From contig JAISGJ010000236.1 in NCBI GenBank assembly GCA_031263105.1, positions 1 through 35,883 of the forward strand: a DNA stretch of 35,883 nucleotides. Direction: 5' to 3'. This DNA comes from Coriobacteriales bacterium. GTDB lineage: Bacteria > Actinomycetota > Coriobacteriia > Coriobacteriales > UBA8131. The notes below the pieces were generated by a model that was not told the origin of the DNA, did not search any database, and saw only the letters and a program-made list of their open reading frames with translations. Below are positions 6,778 through 13,928 of the stretch, in pieces. The position numbers and the translations under genes were made by a program. Every line of letters begins with the position of its first letter. The stretch's first letter is position 1.

Positions 6778-9153
6778 ATGGGAGACAGGCTCTACGACGT
6801 GGCGAGGGCCCCCGGCGCCCGCTCCGGGCGCTGGAAGAACACGCGCATGTCCTGGGCGGAGTTCGTCCGGTGGCAGCGCGAGCCGCGCCGCACAGAAGAG
6901 AGCGCGGCCGAGTACAGGGCCATGACGAAGGCGCAGCAGGCGGCCGCCAAGGATGGCCCGGCATACGTCGCGGGCCGCCTCGAGGGCGGCAGGCGCACCA
7001 AGGCGGCCGTCAGGAGCCGCTCCATGCTCACGCTCGACGCGGATGCGGCGGCGGCGGGCCTCTGGGACGGGTACCGCCTGCTCGTGGGCGCTGCGGCGCT
7101 CATGCACTCCACCCACTCGCACACCGGCGAGGAGCCGAGGTGCCGCCTCGTCGTCGCGCTCGGCCGGGACGTCGCGCCCGACGAGTACCGGGCGCTGTCC
7201 ATGAAGGTCGCCGAGTGCATAGGGCCCGGCAGCTTCGACCCCACGACGCACCAGCCCGAGCGCCTCATGTACAAGAGCAGCTGCAGCGCCGACGCCCCCT
7301 TCGTCTTCGAGGAGCTGGACGCCGCCCCGCTCGACGTGGAGCGCTGGCTCGCGACGTGCCCCGACCGGCACGGCGCGCCGTGCGCGGCGGACGCGGCCAA
7401 GGCGCAGGACCCCGCCGCCAAGCCCGGCGCCATAGGCGCGTTCTGCCGCCTGTACGACATCGACGCGACGATAGCGGCCTTCCTGCCCGACGTGTACGCC
7501 GAGGCGGGGGAGGGGCGCTACACCTACAGGGGCGGCAGCTCCTGGGGCGGGCTCGTGGTCTACGGGGACGGGAAGTGGGCGTACTCCAACCACGCGACCG
7601 ACCCCGCCGGAGGGCGGCTCGTCAACTCCTTCGACCTGCTGCGGCTGCACAGGTGGGGCGGGACGGACGCGGGCGCCGAGGAGGGGGCGCCGGTCATGTC
7701 GCTGCCGTCGATGAGGGCCGCGCTGGACTTCGCCCTGTCGCTCGAGGACGTGGCCGCCGAGGTCGCCCGAGGTCGCCTGTCCGCCCCCGAGGAGGACTTC
7801 GGCGCCGTGGGCGCCCCGGACGGCGACGAGGGGGACGGCTGGCTCGGCAGGCTGTCCAGGAGCCGCAAGACGGGCGAGGTGCTGCCGACGGCGGCCAACA
7901 TAGGGCTCGTCTTCCGGCACGACGCCGGGCTGGCGGGCAAGGTGAGGTGCGACGTCACGACGGGGCTGCCCTGCGTGGTCGCCGACGCCCTGCCGTGGCG
8001 CAGGGTCGAGGGCGCGTACTCGCGCTGGTCCGACGGAGACGACGCGAGCCTGCGCATCCACCTCGAGACCCGCTACGGCATCGTGAACAGGGCGAAGGTG
8101 GACGACGCCCTGTCGCACGAGGCGAACAGGCGGCTGTACGACCCCGTGCGCGAGCACCTGGAGGCCCTTCCCGCGTGGGACGGCGTCCCGCGCGCGGACA
8201 CGCTCCTGATCGACCTGATGGGCGCCGAGGACGGCCCCTACGCCCGCGCCGTCACGCGCAAGACGCTGTGCGCCGCCGTGCACAGGGCGCTCCACCCGGG
8301 CTGCAAGTTCGACTACATGCTCATCCTGGAGGGCGTGCAGGGGCTGGGAAAGAGCTCGCTGTTCCAGCTGCTCGCCGGGCGGTGGTTCACAGACTCGCTG
8401 AGCCTGTCCGACCTGTCCAGGGACAAGGTGGCCGCAGAGAAGCTGCAGGGGTACTGGGTATGCGAGGTGGCCGAGCTCGACGGGATGGCGAAGGCGGACA
8501 TAGAGCGGCTCAAGGGCTTCCTCACGACGCCCAAGGACAGGTACCGCGCCGCGTACGACCGGCGGGTGGACGAGCGGCCGAGGCGCGGGATCATCGTCGG
8601 CTCGGTCAACAACCTGGACGGCTACCTGAGGGACGCCACGGGCAACCGCCGGTTCTGGCCCCTGCGGGTGCACACGAGGCTCGACAGGCGGCGCCTGGAC
8701 GCCGGCACGGTGGCGCAGGTGTGGGCCGAGGCCAAGGTGCTCGACGCGCTGGGCGAGCCGCTGTACCTGTCCGACGAGCTGGAGAGGGAGGCGGGCGCGA
8801 GGCAGCGCGAGGCGATGGAGACGGACCCGCGCGAGAGCCTGGTGCGGATGTACCTCGACACGCCCGTGCCGCCCGACTTCGACCGGTGGACCCTGCCGGC
8901 GCGCAAGGACCACTGGGCGGCCGCCGCCGAGTTCGACGGGCCGGAGGCCCCGACGGAGGGCCGCGCGGGGCGCTCCGAGGTGTCGGTGATCGAGGTGTGG
9001 ACGGAGGCCCTGCGGGAGGTAACCACGAAACCAAACCGTTACGACAGTTACCAGATCAGCGCGATCCTGAAGCGCCTGGGGTGGGAGCCGAGCGGGAAGG
9101 TGAGAAAACTGAGGGCCTACGGGGCGGTGAAGACGTATGAAAAAGGTAACTAG
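6778..9153 (+). CDS. VapE-type primase-helicase
   Basis: A 791-aa two-part replication enzyme. The N-terminal ~330 residues resemble the primase-polymerase-like region found before VapE helicases (LTLDAD, RLVVALGRDV, QPERLMYKSSC). The C-terminal half is a virulence-associated-E superfamily 3-like helicase with Walker A (GVQGLGKSS, about 519-527), a Walker B-like segment (VCEVAELDGM, about 561-570) and the GSVNNLDGYLRDATGNRRFW sensor region. It should prime and unwind at the origin. The ATG at 6778 is used; an in-frame GTG at 6766 overlapping the polymerase stop is an alternative. Its 3' end runs into the repeat-rich candidate origin. Confidence 0.92.
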   Translation: MGDRLYDVARAPGARSGRWKNTRMSWAEFVRWQREPRRTEESAAEYRAMTKAQQAAAKDGPAYVAGRLEGGRRTKAAVRSRSMLTLDADAAAAGLWDGYRLLVGAAALMHSTHSHTGEEPRCRLVVALGRDVAPDEYRALSMKVAECIGPGSFDPTTHQPERLMYKSSCSADAPFVFEELDAAPLDVERWLATCPDRHGAPCAADAAKAQDPAAKPGAIGAFCRLYDIDATIAAFLPDVYAEAGEGRYTYRGGSSWGGLVVYGDGKWAYSNHATDPAGGRLVNSFDLLRLHRWGGTDAGAEEGAPVMSLPSMRAALDFALSLEDVAAEVARGRLSAPEEDFGAVGAPDGDEGDGWLGRLSRSRKTGEVLPTAANIGLVFRHDAGLAGKVRCDVTTGLPCVVADALPWRRVEGAYSRWSDGDDASLRIHLETRYGIVNRAKVDDALSHEANRRLYDPVREHLEALPAWDGVPRADTLLIDLMGAEDGPYARAVTRKTLCAAVHRALHPGCKFDYMLILEGVQGLGKSSLFQLLAGRWFTDSLSLSDLSRDKVAAEKLQGYWVCEVAELDGMAKADIERLKGFLTTPKDRYRAAYDRRVDERPRRGIIVGSVNNLDGYLRDATGNRRFWPLRVHTRLDRRRLDAGTVAQVWAEAKVLDALGEPLYLSDELEREAGARQREAMETDPRESLVRMYLDTPVPPDFDRWTLPARKDHWAAAAEFDGPEAPTEGRAGRSEVSVIEVWTEALREVTTKPNRYDSYQISAILKRLGWEPSGKVRKLRAYGAVKTYEKGN

Positions 9154-9340
9154 AAGCTCTGCGGCAATGTCTGGTAAAGCTCTGGTTACCGGACAAATGA
9201 GCAGGCAGACCGGCGAAAATCGATGTTTTGTAACCAAGTTACCAGATCCCTATAGGTATAAGAGCAAAAAAGAGAGAAATAATAATATACATATACGCGT
9301 AACGCTACGTGCGCCTGCGGGCGCGCGCGTTCTATATATG
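9018..9340. other. Candidate replication origin (iterons plus AT-rich tract)
   Basis: Seven copies of a GTTAC(C)/GGTAAC core lie within 231 bp: 9018-9024, 9038-9042, 9047-9052, 9145-9150, 9184-9190, 9230-9235 and 9238-9243. Two are extended identically as GTTACCAGATC (9047-9057 and 9238-9248). A strongly A+T-rich tract follows (about 9249-9300, with AAATAATAATATACATATAC) in an otherwise GC-rich genome, suited to strand opening. The site spans the 3' end of the primase-helicase gene and the ~245-bp gap before the next gene. Origin function is inferred from iterons, base composition and position. Confidence 0.62.
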
Positions 9341-9397
9341 CGCGAAAAAACGCCGACGCGCCCGGCGGCGCCCGGCGGCGGGCCCCGGTGACGGCGG

Positions 9398-9667
9398 ATG
9401 GAGAGGGACGTGGAGAAGGTGTTCGTGGCCGAGGGGAGGAGGCGCGGCGCCCTGGTGCTCAAGCTGGCCTCGCCGGGGTGCGCGGGCGTGCCCGACCGGA
9501 TGGTCCTGCTGCCGGGCGGCGTGTGCCGGTTCGTGGAGGTCAAGGCGCCCGGCAGGGGGCCGAGGCCGCTCCAGCGCAGGGTCTTCGGGCGCTTCGCCGC
9601 CCTGGGCCATGCGGTCGACGTTGTGGACAGCGCCGACGCGGCGCGGTCGTGGTGGGAGGGGCTGTGA
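9398..9667 (+). CDS. VRR-NUC domain nuclease
   Basis: An 89-aa stand-alone VRR-NUC protein of the PD-(D/E)XK superfamily. Visible elements are the N-terminal helix with Glu (MERDVEKVF), GCAGVPDRMVLLPGG containing the catalytic Asp, and RFVEVKAPG containing the E-x-K pair, then the QRRVFGRFAALGHAVDVV segment. Stand-alone VRR-NUC proteins in phages are structure-specific nucleases, probably resolving branched DNA. They are nearly always next to an SNF2-like helicase, as here. Its stop overlaps the helicase GTG. Confidence 0.93.
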   Translation: MERDVEKVFVAEGRRRGALVLKLASPGCAGVPDRMVLLPGGVCRFVEVKAPGRGPRPLQRRVFGRFAALGHAVDVVDSADAARSWWEGL

Positions 9668-11073
9668 GGGCGGCGCTGCACCCGTACCAGGAGCGCTGCG
9701 TGAGGTGGCTCGTGGAGCACGAGGCCGCGGCGCTGCTCCTGGACATGGGGCTCGGCAAGACCCTGGTGACCCTGACCGCGCTCTGCGACCTGCGCCTGCT
9801 GGGCGAGGCGACGGGCAGGATCCTCGTCATAGCGCCCCTGCGCGTGGCGCTGCACGTGTGGCCCGCCGAGATCGACAAGTGGGACCACACGAGGGGCCTG
9901 ACCTACAGCGTCGCGGTCGGCGACGAGCGCGCGCGCAGCGGGGCGCTCGCGGCGGACACCGACGTCTGCATCATAAACCGCGAGAACGTCGCGTGGCTCG
10001 TGGAGCAGTGCCGGGGCAGGAGGTGGCCCTTCGAGACGGTGGTGGTGGACGAGCTGTCCGGCTTCAAGTCGCACCGCTCGAAGCGCTTCAGGGCCCTGCG
10101 CTCGGTGCGCCCCTGGGTGAGGCGCGTCATCGGCCTCACGGGCACGCCCGCCGCCAACGGGCTCATCGACCTGTGGGCCCAGATGTACCTGCTGGACCGG
10201 GGCGAGAGGCTGGGCGGGTCCGTCGGCGGCTACCGCAGCCGGTACTTCCGGCCCGCGCAGCAGTCCGGCCGCGTCGTCTACCGGTGGGCGCCCCGGCGGG
10301 GGGCGGAGGACGCGATACACGCCCGCATCGGCGACGTCGCCGTGTCCATGAGGGCCAAGGACGTCCTCGGGCTGCCGGGCAGGGTGGACAGCGTGGTGGA
10401 GGTCGAGCTCGGCGACGCGGGGCTCAGGGCCTACAGGCGCATGGAGCGCGAGCAGGTGCTGGCGCTCGAGGGGCGCGACGTCACGGCGGCCTCGGCGGCC
10501 GTCGTCGCGGGCAAGCTGCTGCAGATGGCCAACGGGGCGGTCTACGACGACGAGGGCGGCACCGTCGTGCTGCACGGGGCCAAGCTCGACGCCCTGCGCG
10601 AGGTCGTGGAGGGCGCCCAGGGGTCCCCGGTGCTGTGCTACTACGCCTACCGCCACGACCTCGCGCGCCTCCGCGCCGCCTTCCCCGGCGCCGTGCGGAT
10701 AGACGAGGCCGGGGCCATCGACAGGTGGAACAGGGGGGAGGCGCCCCTGATGCTCGCGCACCCGCAGAGCGCCGGGCACGGGCTCAACCTCCAGTACGGC
10801 GGGCACATAGTCGCGTGGTTCGGCCTGACGTGGAGCCTGGAGCTGTACCAGCAGGCCAACGCGCGCCTCGACCGGCAGGGGCAGGCCGGGACCGTGGTGG
10901 TCCACCACATCGTGGCCAAGGGCACGATGGACGAGAGGGTCATGAGGGTGCTTCAGGGCAAGGGCAGCGTCCAGGACGCGCTGCTCGACGCGCTGCGGGC
11001 GGAGAGAGAGGACCCGGGAATGAGCGACATCAGGAGGATCGAGGCGGACGTGCAGGAGGCGACGGGGCCGTGA
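9664..11073 (+). CDS. SNF2-like DEAD/DEAH-box helicase
   Basis: A 469-aa superfamily 2 helicase/translocase of the SNF2 type. Motif Q/I: LHPYQERCVRWL and LLLDMGLGKT (Walker A at about residues 27-33). Motif II is DELS (about 129-132) in place of DEAH. Motif III is LTGTPAANG. The second RecA domain has the SAGHGLNLQYGG and QANARLDRQGQ motifs (V and VI). It probably works with the VRR-NUC protein on recombination intermediates. The GTG start at 9664 overlaps the nuclease stop. The last residues (QEATGP) lie in a 33-bp direct repeat also found at the end of the next gene. Confidence 0.93.
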   Translation: MRAALHPYQERCVRWLVEHEAAALLLDMGLGKTLVTLTALCDLRLLGEATGRILVIAPLRVALHVWPAEIDKWDHTRGLTYSVAVGDERARSGALAADTDVCIINRENVAWLVEQCRGRRWPFETVVVDELSGFKSHRSKRFRALRSVRPWVRRVIGLTGTPAANGLIDLWAQMYLLDRGERLGGSVGGYRSRYFRPAQQSGRVVYRWAPRRGAEDAIHARIGDVAVSMRAKDVLGLPGRVDSVVEVELGDAGLRAYRRMEREQVLALEGRDVTAASAAVVAGKLLQMANGAVYDDEGGTVVLHGAKLDALREVVEGAQGSPVLCYYAYRHDLARLRAAFPGAVRIDEAGAIDRWNRGEAPLMLAHPQSAGHGLNLQYGGHIVAWFGLTWSLELYQQANARLDRQGQAGTVVVHHIVAKGTMDERVMRVLQGKGSVQDALLDALRAEREDPGMSDIRRIEADVQEATGP

Positions 11074-11084
11074 GGCGAGAGGAG
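11052..11084 (+). repeat. Direct repeat, copy 1 (33 bp)
   Basis: This segment is identical to 11681-11713. It begins GCAGGAGGCGACGGGGCCGT and ends GCGAGAGGAG. It covers the last codons and stop of the helicase gene and the ribosome-binding site of the next gene. With copy 2 it brackets the methyltransferase gene. Confidence 0.9.
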
Positions 11085-11090
11085 GCAGCA

Positions 11091-11702
11091 ATGACCGAGG
11101 AGGCCGCCCACGCGATCGAGGACGGGAAGTACGCCGCCGCCCCAGCGGCGCTCGGGGACGGCAGCGAGGCGAGGCCGGGCGTCGTGACCGCGCCCGTGCT
11201 GGACGCCTGCTGCGGCTCCCGCACCATGTGGTTCCCCGGCTACAGGGACAGCCCCCTCGTCGAGTTCTGCGACGTGCGCGACGAGGCGCTCTTCTTCAGG
11301 GAGCGCGGGCGCGACCGCGTCGTGGAGGTGCGCCCCGACACCGTGGCCGACTTCGCCGACCTGCCGTTCCCCGACGGGTCGTTCGCGCTGGCCGTCATGG
11401 ACCCGCCGCACCTTCTGCGGGCGGGGAGCGGCGCCTTCAGGGCCAAGTACGGCGAGCTCGGCGAGGGCTGGGAGGGCGACGTCAGGCGCGGCGTCTCCGA
11501 GTGCATGAGGGTGCTCAGGCACGAGGGCGTGCTCGTCTTCAAGTGGAGCGAGGCCCAGGTGCCGCTGTCGCGCGTGCTCGCCGCCCTCGAGTGGGAGCCG
11601 CTGTTCGGGCACACGACGACCAAGCGGGGCACTCACTGGATGTGCTTCGTGAAGGGCGTCTCCCGGCGGCGCGGGCACGCGCAGGAGGCGACGGGGCCGT
11701 GA
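11091..11702 (+). CDS. Class I SAM-dependent methyltransferase (probable DNA MTase)
   Basis: A 203-aa Rossmann-fold methyltransferase. Motif I is VLDACCGSRTMWF (Asp about 38), followed by the acidic FCDVRDEALF strand. The catalytic motif is MDPPHLL (about 103-109), a DPPH variant of the D/N-PP-Y/F motif of amino-methylating enzymes. LPFPDGSFALAVMD and the terminal HWMCFVKG strand also fit. It probably methylates phage DNA, perhaps to evade host restriction; the target cannot be read from sequence. It is bracketed by 33-bp direct repeats, so it looks like an exchangeable cassette. The ATG at 11091 follows AGAGGAGG. Confidence 0.85.
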   Translation: MTEEAAHAIEDGKYAAAPAALGDGSEARPGVVTAPVLDACCGSRTMWFPGYRDSPLVEFCDVRDEALFFRERGRDRVVEVRPDTVADFADLPFPDGSFALAVMDPPHLLRAGSGAFRAKYGELGEGWEGDVRRGVSECMRVLRHEGVLVFKWSEAQVPLSRVLAALEWEPLFGHTTTKRGTHWMCFVKGVSRRRGHAQEATGP

Positions 11703-11713
11703 GGCGAGAGGAG
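11681..11713 (+). repeat. Direct repeat, copy 2 (33 bp)
   Basis: This is the exact second copy of 11052-11084. It again covers an ...QEATGP-stop gene end plus the ribosome-binding site of the following gene. Recombination between the copies would remove the methyltransferase gene while leaving the helicase reading frame intact. Confidence 0.9.
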
Positions 11714-11719
11714 AGTGAC

Positions 11720-11893
11720 ATGACGGGACGCATCGACAGGGACGCGCCGCCGCGGCGGCTCGACGAGACCGCAGACGACGCGGAGGACGACGCCTTCGTG
11801 CCCGCGTTCGGGGCGACCTGCACCGGGGTCGGCGTGTGCTCCGGGGAGATGTGGGAGGACGACGGAGAGAGGAGAGGCGACGATGCTGCATGA
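11720..11893 (+). CDS. Small acidic hypothetical protein
   Basis: A 57-aa strongly acidic protein (LDETADDAEDDAFVP, EMWEDDGERRGDDAA) with two cysteines. No family is recognised. GCGAGAGGAGAG upstream, part of direct repeat copy 2, is a good ribosome-binding site for ATG 11720. It overlaps the following gene by 11 bases. Small acidic early proteins sometimes mimic DNA, but nothing specific supports that here. Confidence 0.5.
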   Translation: MTGRIDRDAPPRRLDETADDAEDDAFVPAFGATCTGVGVCSGEMWEDDGERRGDDAA

Positions 11894-12176
11894 GCTCAGG
11901 ACCGCCAAGAGGTTCTTCGACCTGACGTGGGCGGGGTTCAAGACCGACGAGGTGCGCTGGGACGACCGCGACTACCGCCCGGGCGACCGCGTGAGGATGT
12001 CCCGCGACGGCTACCTGTGGGGACCCGTGATCGAGGCCGAGGTGGCGTCCGTGACGCAGCTGGACGACGTCGGGTGCCCGCCCGGATGGGTGCTGCTCGG
12101 CCTGCGCATCGTCAAGCGCGACGACAGGGGGATTCCGCTCGTGCCGTTCATGGACGAGGATAGGAGACCGCAATGA
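11883..12176 (+). CDS. DUF3850/ASCH-like protein
   Basis: A 97-aa protein resembling DUF3850, a PUA/ASCH-like beta-barrel family common in phages. The typical opening is visible: LHELRTAKRFFDLTWAGFKT, then EVRWDDRDYRPGDRVRM and the closing GWVLLGLRIV strand. ASCH-like domains bind RNA or modified nucleotides; the role in phages is unknown. It starts at ATG 11883 after GGAGAGAGGAGAGG, overlaps the previous gene, and its stop overlaps the ATG of the next (ATGA). Confidence 0.75.
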   Translation: MLHELRTAKRFFDLTWAGFKTDEVRWDDRDYRPGDRVRMSRDGYLWGPVIEAEVASVTQLDDVGCPPGWVLLGLRIVKRDDRGIPLVPFMDEDRRPQ

Positions 12177-12559
12177 CCGAGGAGACGACGAGAGAGGAGA
12201 CAGCGATGACCGAGGAGGCCGCCAAGCGGGCGTTCCTGTCGTTCCCCATGCGGGGCAAGACCTACGACGAGGTGCGCCGCGAGTGGGGGGCGTGGGCGGA
12301 TTGGGTCAGGGAGACATGGGGCTACGAGGCCGTCGACAGCACCTGCACGGAGTTCGGCGACAACGCCGACCACAGGGCGCTGTACTACCTCGGCCACTCG
12401 CTGCAGAGGATGGACGAGGCCGACGTGGCCGTGTTCCTCGGCGGGTGGGAGTCCGCCGACGGCTGCCGCGTCGAGCACATGGCGGCGCTGCTGTACGGGG
12501 TGCCGACGCGGTACGGGCCGACGGAGCGGGACGGCGAAGAGACGGAGGGGGAGGGATGA
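12173..12559 (+). CDS. Nucleoside 2-deoxyribosyltransferase-like protein (DUF4406 type)
   Basis: A 128-aa protein like the DUF4406/nucleoside 2-deoxyribosyltransferase-like phage family. It shows AFLSFPMRGKTYDEVRREW at the start of the fold, ALYYLGHSLQRMDEADVAVF, then GGWESADGCRVEHMAALLYG with the conserved Glu in the RVEH segment. It may alter or salvage nucleotides during phage growth. There are two possible starts: ATG 12173, overlapping the previous stop, and ATG 12206 behind its own AGAGGAGA. The first 18 bases at 12206 are identical to the methyltransferase start at 11091, hinting at cassette recombination. Confidence 0.75.
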   Translation: MTEETTREETAMTEEAAKRAFLSFPMRGKTYDEVRREWGAWADWVRETWGYEAVDSTCTEFGDNADHRALYYLGHSLQRMDEADVAVFLGGWESADGCRVEHMAALLYGVPTRYGPTERDGEETEGEG

Positions 12560-12801
12560 CGCGCAACACGCTGGGCGACCTCAACAACCACCTGTTCGAG
12601 GCGCTGGAGAGGATCAACGACGAGTCGCTGGAGGGCGCGGCGCTCGACGCCGAGATACGGCGCGCGCAGTCGGTCGCCGGGATATCGGCGCAGATCATCA
12701 AGTCCGGCCGCCTCGCCCTGGCGGCGCTCAGGGCCAAGGACGAGGCGTGCGACGCGGGCATGGCGCTCCCGCCGATGCTCAAGGCGGGCGACGGCAGGTG
12801 A
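12556..12801 (+). CDS. Conserved phage protein upstream of HNH nuclease
   Basis: An 81-aa alpha-helical protein of a small family seen in many tailed phages just before the HNH/terminase region. Recognisable parts are NTLGDLNNHLFEALERINDE, LDAEIRRAQSVAGISAQII and a closing LPPMLKAGDGR. No biochemical function is known to me. ATG 12556 follows GAGGGGGAGGG and the stop overlaps the GTG of the next gene. Confidence 0.8.
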   Translation: MTRNTLGDLNNHLFEALERINDESLEGAALDAEIRRAQSVAGISAQIIKSGRLALAALRAKDEACDAGMALPPMLKAGDGR

Positions 12802-13352
12802 GGCACCGGTGGACCGACGAGGAGCGCGGGTTCCTGCGCGGGGCCATCCCCGGGCGCTGGCGGGCCGAGGTCTGCGCCGCCTTCGAGGAGAGGTTCGGGA
12901 GGCCGGTGACGCAGGCGCAGGTAAAGGAGTTCGCCTCCTGCCACCGCGTCCTGTCCGGCGTGAGGGGGACGCCCCCCGGCAGCCCTTCGGAGCGGACGCG
13001 CTTCGGGCCCGGGCACGTCCCGCACAACCGGCGGCCCATCGGCTCCGAGGAGTGGAGGCTGGGATACCTGTGGCGCAAGGTGGCGGAGACGAGGCCCTCC
13101 CGCCTCGGGTGGGCCCCGGTGCACCGCCTCGTGTGGGAGGAGGCCCACGGCCCCGTCCCGCAGGGCTGCGAGGTCGCGTTCTGCGACGGCGACCGGACGC
13201 GCATCGAGCCGGGCAACCTCATGCTCATCACCGGGGCCGAGCACGCAGTGATGGCAAGACGGGGGCTGTTCGGCGCCGGGGAGGCCGGCAGGGCGTGCGC
13301 GGACCTTGCGATCGCCGCGAGCAGGCGGCGGCGGGAGGCGGGGGGCCGGTGA
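12798..13352 (+). CDS. HNH endonuclease
   Basis: A 184-aa phage HNH nuclease. The N-terminal ~60 residues look like a DNA-binding module (RWTDEERGFLRGAI, AFEERFGRPVTQAQVKEFAS). The HNH part is VHRLVWEEAHGPVPQGCEVA, FCDGDRTRIEPGNLMLIT. The position often holding a second His before DGD is Phe here, as in a common phage subtype. Such HNH proteins next to terminase genes help cleavage of packaged concatemers in some phages; a homing nuclease is the alternative. The GTG start overlaps the upstream stop. Confidence 0.85.
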   Translation: MRHRWTDEERGFLRGAIPGRWRAEVCAAFEERFGRPVTQAQVKEFASCHRVLSGVRGTPPGSPSERTRFGPGHVPHNRRPIGSEEWRLGYLWRKVAETRPSRLGWAPVHRLVWEEAHGPVPQGCEVAFCDGDRTRIEPGNLMLITGAEHAVMARRGLFGAGEAGRACADLAIAASRRRREAGGR

Positions 13353-13792
13353 GGGCGGCGAGGGACGTCCTTGCGGAGTACCGCGCGGCGAAGGACAGGC
13401 TCAGGGCGAAGCAGGACGCGATCGAGGGCCTGATATGCGAGCTCACCCGCACGTCGGCCAGGCTCGGCGAGGTCGGGCTGCGGCAGGGGGCGGGCAGGGA
13501 CAGGATCGGGAGGATCGTCGCCGACATGGAGGACGCCTACGCGGAGGTCGTCGGCGCCGGGGCCGCCGCCGCCGAGGGGCTGGAGTGCGCCCTGAGGCTG
13601 ATAGAGCGGGCCCCGACCGAGCGCCAGCGCCTGCTCCTGACCCTCCGCTACGTGAAGGGGCTCACGTGGGAGGGCGCGGCGCGGGAGGCCGGCGTGAGCA
13701 GGCGGCACGCGCTGAGGGCGACGGACGACGCGCTGGGCGTGCTCGACGCCCATCTGGCGGGGCTCGACGGCAGGTACTCGGCGGAGCCGTGA
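13349..13792 (+). CDS. Sigma-70 region 4-like late transcription regulator (DUF1492/ArpU type)
   Basis: A 147-aa protein. A long helical N-terminus (EYRAAKDRLRAKQDAIEGLI) is followed by a sigma-70 region-4-like helix-turn-helix (LLLTLRYVKGLTWEGAAREA, then GVSRRHALRATDDALGVL). This matches the DUF1492/ArpU/RinA group of phage regulators that activate late genes from just upstream of the terminase operon. The late promoter directly downstream lacks a -35 element and carries tandem repeats at that position, a plausible binding site. The GTG at 13349 overlaps the HNH stop. Confidence 0.83.
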   Translation: MRAARDVLAEYRAAKDRLRAKQDAIEGLICELTRTSARLGEVGLRQGAGRDRIGRIVADMEDAYAEVVGAGAAAAEGLECALRLIERAPTERQRLLLTLRYVKGLTWEGAAREAGVSRRHALRATDDALGVLDAHLAGLDGRYSAEP

Positions 13793-13823
13793 GGGCGGGG
13801 GAGGCTCCTCGGGTTTTTTCGGG

Positions 13824-13858
13824 AATGTCACCAAATGTCACCAGAAATGTGGTATTCT
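13824..13858 (+). promoter_or_regulatory. Late promoter with tandem activator repeats
   Basis: AATGTCACCA occurs twice with 10-bp spacing (13824-13833 and 13834-13843), and a shortened AAATGT follows. An extended -10 element, TG-G-TATTCT (13850-13858), follows. The repeats lie where the -35 box should be, so an activator such as the region-4-like protein encoded just upstream probably replaces sigma contact there. Transcription would enter the terminase, head and tail genes. The motif TGTGGTA recurs in two other predicted promoters (18938 and 19061 regions, minus strand). Confidence 0.65.
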
Positions 13859-13887
13859 GGCAGCCTGAAGAAGTGTCGAAGAATCCG

Positions 13888-13914
13888 GAAGCCCCCTCGC
13901 GGGGCTTTCTTCGT
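13888..13914 (+). terminator. Leader terminator before terminase genes
   Basis: GAAGCCCC (13888-13895) pairs with GGGGCTTT (13901-13908) around a CTCGC loop and is followed by CTTCGTTT. It lies between the late promoter and the small terminase gene, so late transcription would have to pass or be antiterminated at it. The T-run is interrupted, so strength is uncertain. Confidence 0.6.
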
Positions 13915-13928
13915 TTGGGGGCGACGCC

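Noticed and set aside
6754-9237. Long open frame antisense to the primase-helicase gene (and similar ones antisense to the DUF2800, terminase and tape measure genes)
   Set aside because: At this GC content stop codons are rare in all frames. The translations are Arg/Gly/Pro/Ala- or Leu-rich with no domains and mirror clear genes on the other strand.
9137-9391. 84-aa open frame starting inside the primase-helicase gene
   Set aside because: It covers the iteron and AT-rich region, has no recognisable domain and no convincing ribosome-binding site. Repeats and composition are better explained as an origin.
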